DNA of 6,853 bases from an uncultured Desulfuromonadales bacterium (GTDB taxonomy: Bacteria; Desulfobacterota; Desulfuromonadia; Desulfuromonadales; Geopsychrobacteraceae), in the NCBI GenBank assembly GCA_947259685.1, contig CAMYNC010000170.1, positions 1 through 6,853 of the forward strand. Reading direction: 5' to 3'. Position 1 is the stretch's first letter, and each line of letters starts with the position of its first letter. Made by a program: the position numbers and the translations under genes. Positions 1 through 5,376 of the stretch are shown piece by piece. The notes beneath the pieces were generated by a model. It was not told the origin of the DNA. It saw only the letters and a program-made list of their open reading frames with translations, and searched no databases.

Positions 1-873
1 ACAAGGCACCGCCAGCGCCATGGCGGCAACTGTGTAATGAAAGCGACCGGAAATCAACAGTTTGGCACTGGCGATGCGGTGACACCAGTCGGCAAAGTTT
101 TTCGCCTCCTTCAGTTCGACCTGCAATCCTGCCTGTTTGAACTGAGCAAGCACATCGTAATCTTCTGGGGCCAGATCTGATTTACCGCCTACCAGGAATT
201 CGCAGCATTGCTCCTTGCCCAGATTAATGACCGCGCTGGCAATGCTGGCAACCTGGGATTGGTTATAAGCGATCCCACCGCAGAGGACAATTTTGTTCTG
301 GTCGCTCCCTTCCTCGCGTAAACCTAAAAATTCATGCCGGCCTATGAACAAAGGCAGGCTGTCAAAACCCTGCTGAACTGGGATATCGTGGGCTTGGTAG
401 AACCCATTGGAGAGGGGCTCGCGAATGACGATATCCTGTAGTCCGGAAAGCGCGGCCTGATAAAACAGGTCGACATCGCCGCGGCTGGTGTCGCCCATCG
501 GGTAGCAGGAATGATTAATCAGGTGCACCGGTTTTTGCAGCAGCTTGCTGGCGAAGTAAATCATATAGAGCAGGCTCATGGAGCTTTTGGACAGTCGGTG
601 GAGCGTCCCTTCACCATTAATCACCACCAGATCCGCCTCATAGATCGCTGCGCAAAGGGTCGGGTTAGCCTGGGAAAATTGTTGGGCAAAGGCTGGATCG
701 AGGAATTTTTCTCCCGTGTCCGGATAGCATTCCAGGCCCTGGGTCGCTCTGACGCTGACGTAATTGACAAAATACCCCAGCTCCAAGAGTCGATAGTAGA
801 TTTCATAGGCGGTTCCGTAACAGCCGAAGTGGTAGGAATTGCCGGTAAAATTGAGAATGAGAGCTGTCTGCAT
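1..873 (-). CDS. Polysaccharide pyruvyl transferase family protein, 3' end cut by window edge
   Basis: I translated 291 codons from the ATG at 871-873 to base 1 without a stop; the C-terminus lies outside the window. Residues 8-21 (NFTGNSYHFGCYGT) form a glycine-rich N-terminal loop. Residues 80-92 (ADLVVINGEGTLH) match the 'D-x-x-x-x-x-G-E-G-T' block of the polysaccharide pyruvyl transferase family (CsaB/WcaK-like, PF04230). Residues 273-290 (LISGRFHYTVAAMALAVP) carry the family's G-R-x-H signature, with R278 and H280. Known members move a ketal pyruvate from phosphoenolpyruvate to a sugar, but many relatives in glycan loci have untested donors, so the family call is firm and the reaction is not. 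No signal peptide or membrane segment is seen, so it is probably cytoplasmic. A GAGGT ribosome binding site lies 10 nt upstream. The gene follows the 93-codon gene after a 133-bp structured spacer, so it may have its own control. Confidence 0.85.
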   Translation of the reverse strand, partial: MQTALILNFTGNSYHFGCYGTAYEIYYRLLELGYFVNYVSVRATQGLECYPDTGEKFLDPAFAQQFSQANPTLCAAIYEADLVVINGEGTLHRLSKSSMSLLYMIYFASKLLQKPVHLINHSCYPMGDTSRGDVDLFYQAALSGLQDIVIREPLSNGFYQAHDIPVQQGFDSLPLFIGRHEFLGLREEGSDQNKIVLCGGIAYNQSQVASIASAVINLGKEQCCEFLVGGKSDLAPEDYDVLAQFKQAGLQVELKEAKNFADWCHRIASAKLLISGRFHYTVAAMALAVPC

Positions 874-883
874 TTAGCTTCTT

Positions 884-888
884 ACCTC
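884..888 (-). promoter_or_regulatory. Ribosome binding site of the pyruvyl transferase family gene
   Basis: GAGGT on the minus strand, 10 nt before the ATG at 873. This spacing is on the long side. A 6-bp hairpin (895-909) ends 6 nt upstream of it, so access to the site could depend on leader RNA folding. Confidence 0.55.
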
Positions 889-894
889 GGTAAT

Positions 895-909
895 AGCGAT
901 AAAATCGCT
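895..909 (-). promoter_or_regulatory. Perfect 6-bp hairpin just upstream of the ribosome binding site
   Basis: On the minus strand the sequence is AGCGAT-TTT-ATCGCT, a perfect 6-bp stem with a 3-nt loop. No U-run follows, so it is not a standard intrinsic terminator. It sits between the structured element at 917-1006 and the GAGGT site at 884-888. That is where an expression platform or mRNA-stabilising stem would be expected. Confidence 0.4.
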
Positions 910-916
910 GCTCATA

Positions 917-1006
917 GAATCGGCGGTCCTTAATATGTCGACGGGAAAGACCAATTTATTAAGGGCTTTGAAGGTCTTTCCACGTTTTACCCTTGTGCCA
1001 GATACC
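917..1006 (-). promoter_or_regulatory. Structured leader RNA candidate; diverged GEMM-I (c-di-GMP-I) riboswitch or pseudoknot
   Basis: Seen directly: two long perfect inverted repeats interleave. GGAAAGACC (981-973) pairs with GGTCTTTCC (952-944), and CCTTAATA (964-957) pairs with TATTAAGG (935-928). The order is A-B-A'-B', which gives either an H-type pseudoknot or two mutually exclusive stems. An outer stem is possible between ATC-T-GGC (1003-997, one bulged T) and GCCGAT (924-919). Compared from memory with GEMM-I riboswitches, conserved blocks appear in order: GCACAAGGGTAAAAC (998-984; family GCACAGGGCAAACC), GAAA (980-977), CAAAGCC (970-964), a P2-like stem, then GCCGA (924-920). Against this, the P1b stem around GAAA has only two pairs, and the P2-like stem lacks a visible tetraloop receptor. 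It fills most of the 133-bp gap between the stop of the 93-codon gene and the next gene. The structure is well supported; the riboswitch identity is not. Confidence 0.4.
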
Positions 1007-1288
1007 TTAGCAGGGCGGTTCCTCTGAGCTCGAAACCAGCGGTCTGATTTCGTAATCCAACATATCGGCTGCCCAGAGGTAGTCTCTGCGGGCAATGGCA
1101 TTCAAGGCATTTTCCAGCAGCGGGGTCAGCCTTGGCAGCCTTTCCGCCGGGAGCAGCGGCAGTCTTTGGCCGATGGCATCGATCAGTGCTGTCAGTTGTT
1201 CGTTCCCCTGGCCCTCAAGTCCGATCCGAAAAGCGCTGGTGGTTGCCTCGAGACGTGCCAAGAGTGGATCTTGGGTTGCAAAAGTCAT
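1007..1288 (-). CDS. Small uncharacterised helical protein, 93 aa
   Basis: I do not recognise a named family with confidence. The 93-residue product has no signal peptide or membrane segment, is rich in Leu, Ala and Glu, and looks all-helical. Residues 67-85 (RRDYLWAADMLDYEIRPLV) form the best-defined block. It resembles the 'D-x-x-x-x-A-D-x-L-x-x-E-I-x-P' pattern I recall from small hypothetical proteins near flagellar glycosylation genes; that is memory, not a search. Its ATG overlaps the stop of the MAF gene by four bases (ATGA, 1285-1288), so the two are probably translationally coupled and made in matched amounts. This suggests a partner or chaperone-like role for the MAF enzyme, which is inference. 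The C-terminus is a short polar tail ending EEPPC. A structured 133-bp spacer follows it. Confidence 0.75.
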   Translation of the reverse strand: MTFATQDPLLARLEATTSAFRIGLEGQGNEQLTALIDAIGQRLPLLPAERLPRLTPLLENALNAIARRDYLWAADMLDYEIRPLVSSSEEPPC

Positions 1289-2559
1289 GCTTTATCCTCC
1301 CAAAAGCGGGCGCCTTGAATCGCCGCACCATCCCTGCTGCAATTATAAAAACGCACGTGCGGCTGTCTAGCAATATAGCTTTCCAGATCTCTCAGGTAGG
1401 CGCGAAAACTGGCGATGGTATCAACCCGGTTGCCATGCCCATCGAGTACCCAGTGGCGCTTCGACTGCTGATCCGTCTCTCCCCAGCCGGCCCCTTGGGT
1501 ATATTTCTGGCCGCCGGGAAACGCCAAGTCGGCCCCGAACAGGATAATCTCCGCTGCCCCCATCTGCACGGCGAGGTCAACCGCTGGATGCAGAACCGAT
1601 CCCGAGGAAAACAGTTTTCCTCGCGGATACTTTTGGCTGATTTCCGCATAGCTCGAGTGTTCCGCGTAGGCGGTTAGGCGTGGTCCAGGCCAGGCTGTTA
1701 ACACCTGCTGTGGAACCCGGGGAAAGTAGACCATGGGGACCGACGCGAAAGCCTGCAGATTGTCGCCGGTAAAACAGGACTGAATCTTGGGATCTGCATC
1801 AATGGTGATCGCGACATCAGGGGTGATGCCGGCCTGAGCCAGGGGCTTGAGGGCTGAATTGACGGCAATCAGCGGACAGCGATCGCGGTGAGCCATAAGC
1901 CGGGCGATATTTTGCCCGAGCGATGGTCCCGCTGCGGCAACCATGATGGTTGCGCCCGGGTTGCTGGCGAAGAGTTGCCTGACATCGCCATCGTTCTTGA
2001 TGAACGGCTCATTGCTCTTGATGCGCTGATTGATTTCGGGGTTTTCAACGCTATGTTTGCTGCGTAAATAAGGGGTTTCCAGTTCCAGGGCGACCAGGTC
2101 GCGCAGCCGGGCGGAATTTTCATCGGCCAGCTGCAGGCAGGCTGGGACGGCGGCCAGAGGAGTGCCAAGGGTCTCATCGGTCCCGATCAGTAGCTCCACC
2201 CGAGGGTCGCTAAGCCAGGCGGAATGGTCAAAGTTACAGAGGGCGGCGAGAGCAACTTGCGGGTTCAAAATAACAACCATTAACCTTTGCAAGGTTTTTC
2301 TCTCCAGTAACAGCTGCGCTAAATCGCCGGTGCCAAAGCCGTAAAGCCAAGCTTTGGGGGTATCGACCGGGATAAGCGCAGCTTGAACTGCTGCCTCAGC
2401 TCGGCGGTTGTAGCCGCTGCTGAGGTGGATGCCATCGATGAACAAAGTCTCTTCCGGAGAGTCTGTTTCGACCTGGTAGTGGCAGGGGGAGGTTTGCTGC
2501 AGGCGTTTTCCCAGGCTCGGCCATCGGTTACCGATAATCTTCAAATTGTGCTGCAACAC
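1285..2559 (-). CDS. MAF (motility-associated factor) family glycosyltransferase, DUF115/MptE-like domain
   Basis: The 424-residue product matches the MAF flagellin glycosyltransferase family (PF01973), whose studied members transfer pseudaminic or legionaminic-type sugars from CMP donors to flagellin in the cytoplasm. Residues 73-85 (YGFGTGDLAQLLL) mark an N-terminal Rossmann-like domain typical of the family. The central domain carries AAAGPSLGQN (208-217), AVNSALKPL (232-240), ITPDVAITIDADP (245-257), GSVLHPAVDLA (320-330) and LFGADLAFPGG (340-350). Many characterised MAF proteins exceed 600 residues, so this is a compact version without a long C-terminal extension. The start is GTG at 2557-2559, chosen because AAGGAGGG lies just upstream; a TTG follows immediately and is less well placed. 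It sits 39 bp after the ATP-grasp gene and overlaps the 93-codon gene by ATGA. The family assignment is firm; flagellin as acceptor is inferred, since no flagellin gene is visible. Confidence 0.9.
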   Translation of the reverse strand: MLQHNLKIIGNRWPSLGKRLQQTSPCHYQVETDSPEETLFIDGIHLSSGYNRRAEAAVQAALIPVDTPKAWLYGFGTGDLAQLLLERKTLQRLMVVILNPQVALAALCNFDHSAWLSDPRVELLIGTDETLGTPLAAVPACLQLADENSARLRDLVALELETPYLRSKHSVENPEINQRIKSNEPFIKNDGDVRQLFASNPGATIMVAAAGPSLGQNIARLMAHRDRCPLIAVNSALKPLAQAGITPDVAITIDADPKIQSCFTGDNLQAFASVPMVYFPRVPQQVLTAWPGPRLTAYAEHSSYAEISQKYPRGKLFSSGSVLHPAVDLAVQMGAAEIILFGADLAFPGGQKYTQGAGWGETDQQSKRHWVLDGHGNRVDTIASFRAYLRDLESYIARQPHVRFYNCSRDGAAIQGARFWEDKA

Positions 2560-2563
2560 CTCG

Positions 2564-2571
2564 CCCTCCTT
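2564..2571 (-). promoter_or_regulatory. Strong ribosome binding site fixing a GTG start
   Basis: AAGGAGGG on the minus strand, with AGGAGG 5 nt before the GTG at 2557-2559. It decides the start of the MAF gene in favour of GTG over the following TTG codon. Confidence 0.75.
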
Positions 2572-2598
2572 GGGTTTAAGCGGTCACCAAGCACCTGT

Positions 2599-3585
2599 TC
2601 AGGGCCTGGGCAGGATCCGGTCCGCCGGATAACGAACCTGGCGCAACTCTTCGCTCGCCCGGTGGTAGGGGGACTGGCAAAGATCCTCGCCCAGGGTTTC
2701 CAGCAAAAACCAATAAAAACTATCCAGGCCAGCGGCGATGGCCAGGGTTGAAGCACCGCCGAAACGGGCGTTGCATTCAATCAATTGGAATTGCTGCTCA
2801 GTGCGGATACCCTGAAAAACCACATGCCCGGCCAGCTGAAGTTGTTCTGCCAGCCGGCAGCAGCGTTGCTCCAGCTGCCGGTCAGAAACTGTGGTGCTGA
2901 TTTTCGCTTCCCCGGCAACAATTAAATCGCGGCTGCGGACCAGGGCACCTTTGGCTTTGCCAGCTAGCGTCAGGTAAACATCAATGCTGAATTCCTGGCC
3001 GCTTATCTGGGGTTGAAAGATCGGTTCGATCAGTTTCTCGGCCCAAACCCGGGCTTGCTGTTTGCTGGCATTGAGTAAGAGCTTATCGCTTCCGGCTCCG
3101 CGGCGCTCTTTAACGACATAAGCTTCTCCACCGAGCGATTCCAGTTCGGTTGCCGTGGCGATGGCGGCGCCTGGCATGAGCTGGTTCACGGCCCGATAAA
3201 AAGCGAGTTTATCGAGGCAGCTTTCGATAGCCGCGGGGCTGGAAACCATCACTGCAATCCCTGCCGTTTGCAGACGGTCACGCTGCCCTGCATAGTAGCG
3301 AAGCTCGCCGTCCCGGGTCGGGATGATGGCGTTTATTCCTTGGTTGAGGCAGTAGTCGATCAGCTGGTTAATGGTTAGTTCTTCAGTCGCCGGCATCTGC
3401 CAGAACTCATCGACAAAATAGCGTCCGGGGCAGATCGGGTTCTGGTCCCCACCGATGATCAGTCCCGAGCTGGAGACTTTTTCCAGGGCTTTCCGCAATT
3501 CTCTGAGTAGCGGTATTTTTGCCGAAATACTGGTAACTAAAACCTTGAACGGCCGGGAGCTATGACTGGAAGGCTCAGGGGTCAT
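2599..3585 (-). CDS. ATP-grasp family carboxylate-amine ligase-like protein
   Basis: The 328-residue product has the layout of carbamoyl-phosphate-synthase-like ATP-grasp enzymes. A pre-ATP-grasp Rossmann domain (about 13-120) includes IIPTRDGELRYYA (87-99). Lys-bearing VVKERRGAGSDKLLL (157-171) is the ATP-binding strand and loop. GQEFSIDVYL (196-205) and IECNARFGGAS (269-279) follow, the latter with the metal-binding Glu and Asn. Such enzymes use ATP to make an acyl phosphate and couple it to an amine or similar nucleophile. The substrate is not readable from sequence. Placed between a sugar-activating fusion and a MAF glycosyltransferase, it may attach an amino acid or small acid to an amino sugar (inference). 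Its ATG overlaps the upstream stop by ATGA at 3582-3585, implying translational coupling. No signal peptide or membrane segment is seen. Alternatives are a CarB-, PylC- or LysX-like ligase; nothing specific separates these here. Confidence 0.85.
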   Translation of the reverse strand: MTPEPSSHSSRPFKVLVTSISAKIPLLRELRKALEKVSSSGLIIGGDQNPICPGRYFVDEFWQMPATEELTINQLIDYCLNQGINAIIPTRDGELRYYAGQRDRLQTAGIAVMVSSPAAIESCLDKLAFYRAVNQLMPGAAIATATELESLGGEAYVVKERRGAGSDKLLLNASKQQARVWAEKLIEPIFQPQISGQEFSIDVYLTLAGKAKGALVRSRDLIVAGEAKISTTVSDRQLEQRCCRLAEQLQLAGHVVFQGIRTEQQFQLIECNARFGGASTLAIAAGLDSFYWFLLETLGEDLCQSPYHRASEELRQVRYPADRILPRP

Positions 3586-5315
3586 GGGTCTGCCGGCGCT
3601 AACTGTGGATAACAGTTGTTGACCAGCGACGCCAGGGCCGCGACCAAACGAGGAGTTCCATCATGTAACTGTGGCAGCGGTTGGGGCTTATTGCGTAGCA
3701 GCGGCAGTAATTGGGTCTCAAGGTCTGCAGGTGAGCTCAGCAGGCAGGCGGGGAGAGCGAGATTCTGGAAAAAATTTAAGGCGTCACGCTTGTGAGCGGC
3801 GCTGTCAGGCCAGCAAACCGGTTGGGTCCCAAGTGTTAATGCTTCATAGAAGCTAATCCCAAAACCGCTCAGGTAGCAACGAGCCTGGGCCATGAGGGCT
3901 GGCATCTCCGGGGTAAAGTTGCTGAGGATTTTGGCCCGTAGTCCCTGGCGTAAGACGAAATCTTCGATTGCGCTGCGTTGCTGCTGGTCATGAAGGTAGA
4001 CGAGCAGATCGAGCTCTTTTTTGTGCTTCCGCTCAAGTTCCCGACGGATTTCCCGCCGCAGAATGAGATAGTCGACTCCTGACAGATGGTCCGCGCTGCT
4101 GGCGAGCAGGAGGTTGTCGACTGGCTCCGCAGTGACGCCGGGGGTAATGATCAGGTCGGCTTCTCTGGCCCACGGCTGTCGATTGTCGATGACCGCGATC
4201 GGTAATTTTGCCTCGAGTTTCTCCCGCCAATGCTCGGTTGGACCACGTTGATCAAAGATATCCAGCACCAGCAGGCTGTAATCTGGCAGGAGTTCTTTTA
4301 GACTAGGGTCATTTTGACCCTGAGCTGGATTCGCCTCTCTCGCGAACGCCCCCCAGATAAATGGCAGCCCCTTTTGCGTCAGCAGGTCCGCGGTTTGAGT
4401 ATCGTCGATCACGAAGGTGACCGGCCAGCCTTGGCGTTCGGTGAGTTGGGCGGCCAATTCCAGAGAACGCATCAGGTGGCCAAAGCCGAAAGAGCCGCCG
4501 CTGTCGATGACGAAGAGGGCCTTGTGGGGCGGTTCGACTAAACGGCGCTGGTGGACATGGCGATTGATCTCCGCCAGCTCCGGTTCATTTTGCATCAAGT
4601 GCAGAGCTTCGGGCAGGTCAAACGGGCGGTTTTGTTCTGTCAGCCTATCGTACAAGCTGTTCATGAATTCAAGGTCTGCTCGGGTATCGACCGAAAATCG
4701 ATGTGCTGGCGCATAGAGGTTCTCTGCCAGGTGGCAGCTATGAGCGCTGAATAGTTCCGGTCGCATCCAGATCAGGGGGAATTGATGTTCCTTGAGCTCG
4801 GGCCGTTCGGCCAGGTCGTCGGCGAGTTGCCAGGCTTTTTTGCGCGCAACCAGCACTCCTTCCAGCGCCGGAGGCTGTCCCTTGGCGTCCGGCAGGATGG
4901 CCAGATGATCTGCTTCAGGCTGAGTTCGCATTTGCGCGATCAGTTGGTCTACCGCCGGGCCATAGAGCAGCGGACAGTCGGCGCTGATCAGCAGGCAGAT
5001 GTCGGCCGCGTATTCTTCGGCAGCCTTCCGCAAGCGGGTGGTCACATGGTCCACCTCCCCTTGATACCAAAAACAGGCCAAGCCCTCCTGGGCAGCAAAG
5101 GTCCGCAACGGCTCGTTGGCAGCTTCGGCAACAGTAGCAATGACGATTTCATCCAGTTCTTTACAACAGCGCAGATTGTCGATAATCCACTGCAGGATTG
5201 TTTTGCCACCGATCAGTTTAAACTGCTTGGCCGGGAGCCGAGACGAAGAGAGGCGGGCGACGACAAAAGCGACGGCGCGTTCTGACCTATTATGAGTGCT
5301 CTCTATTCTTTCCAT
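3582..5315 (-). CDS. Fusion protein: SpsF-type cytidylyltransferase plus PseG-like sugar-nucleotide hydrolase
   Basis: Two domains lie in one 577-residue frame. The N-terminal half (about 13-250) is a SpsF/KdsB-type nucleotidyltransferase (PF02348-like): VARLSSSRLPAK (19-30) is the nucleotide-binding loop, SADCPLL (111-117) the metal-binding block, and FSVDTRADLEF (207-217) the family's VDT-x-x-D-L region. The C-terminal half (about 265-570) resembles PseG, the UDP-sugar hydrolase of pseudaminic acid synthesis: IDSGGSFGFGHLMRSLELA (270-288) keeps the G-x-G-H motif (H280, matching the catalytic His of PseG). LDIFD (351-355), VIDNR (375-379) and LSGFGISFYEALTLG (482-496) also fit. The usual glycine-rich 'LGGTD' stretch is replaced by LVYLHDQQQ (438-446). 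An in-frame TGA lies 3 nt before the ATG at 5313-5315, and no alternative start codon occurs before the conserved loop, so this start is the best one, although its AAGG abuts the ATG. A cytoplasmic sugar-activating role is inferred. Confidence 0.85.
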   Translation of the reverse strand: MERIESTHNRSERAVAFVVARLSSSRLPAKQFKLIGGKTILQWIIDNLRCCKELDEIVIATVAEAANEPLRTFAAQEGLACFWYQGEVDHVTTRLRKAAEEYAADICLLISADCPLLYGPAVDQLIAQMRTQPEADHLAILPDAKGQPPALEGVLVARKKAWQLADDLAERPELKEHQFPLIWMRPELFSAHSCHLAENLYAPAHRFSVDTRADLEFMNSLYDRLTEQNRPFDLPEALHLMQNEPELAEINRHVHQRRLVEPPHKALFVIDSGGSFGFGHLMRSLELAAQLTERQGWPVTFVIDDTQTADLLTQKGLPFIWGAFAREANPAQGQNDPSLKELLPDYSLLVLDIFDQRGPTEHWREKLEAKLPIAVIDNRQPWAREADLIITPGVTAEPVDNLLLASSADHLSGVDYLILRREIRRELERKHKKELDLLVYLHDQQQRSAIEDFVLRQGLRAKILSNFTPEMPALMAQARCYLSGFGISFYEALTLGTQPVCWPDSAAHKRDALNFFQNLALPACLLSSPADLETQLLPLLRNKPQPLPQLHDGTPRLVAALASLVNNCYPQLAPADP

Positions 5316-5318
5316 CCT

Positions 5319-5363
5319 TCATCTTTTAGCAGCTGCTGTGAAGTACGGCAAGATTATTTTCAT
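5319..5363 (-). other. Possible 14-codon upstream ORF in the spacer before the fusion gene
   Basis: ATG at 5361-5363 opens MKIILPYFTAAAKR, ending in TGA at 5319-5321, three bases before and in frame with the ATG at 5313-5315. It lacks a clear Shine-Dalgarno. The downstream start also has a poor one (AAGG touching the ATG), so reinitiation after this peptide would be a way to translate the fusion gene. It could equally be chance. The spacer also holds the 10-bp palindrome AGCAGCTGCT at 5328-5337. Confidence 0.2.
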
Positions 5364-5376
5364 GAACGATGGCTAT

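Larger units (their letters stand above)
874..915 (-). other. Possible 13-codon upstream ORF abutting the next start codon
   Basis: ATG at 913-915 opens a 13-codon frame (MSSDFIAITEVRS) that ends in TAA at 874-876, directly touching the ATG of the pyruvyl transferase family gene and in the same frame. It contains that gene's GAGGT site. It has no Shine-Dalgarno of its own, so it may be chance. Confidence 0.15.

Noticed and set aside
511..933. Plus-strand open frame of 140 codons
   Set aside because: It is antisense to the pyruvyl transferase family gene, which carries clear conserved motifs.
917..945. Possible sigma-28 promoter using GCCGATTC on the minus strand
   Set aside because: No TAAA-like -35 lies at the required distance (CGTCGACA is found).
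944..981. 9-bp inverted repeat as an intrinsic terminator after the 93-codon gene
   Set aside because: The 20-nt loop and lack of a U-run on either side do not fit a terminator.
980..1002. Possible sigma-54 promoter (CTGGCAC on the minus strand)
   Set aside because: The -12 TTGC element is absent at the required spacing (TAAA is there instead).
874..1101. Minus-strand 75-codon frame across the spacer
   Set aside because: Its first part overlaps the 93-codon gene in another frame, it has no good ribosome binding site, and the spacer is better explained as structured RNA.
1132..1677. Long plus-strand open frame (181 codons)
   Set aside because: It is antisense to the MAF and 93-codon genes, has no recognisable domain and is explained by GC-rich codon bias of the opposite strand.
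4782..5285. Plus-strand open frame of 167 codons
   Set aside because: It is antisense to the nucleotidyltransferase domain, whose motifs are clear on the minus strand.
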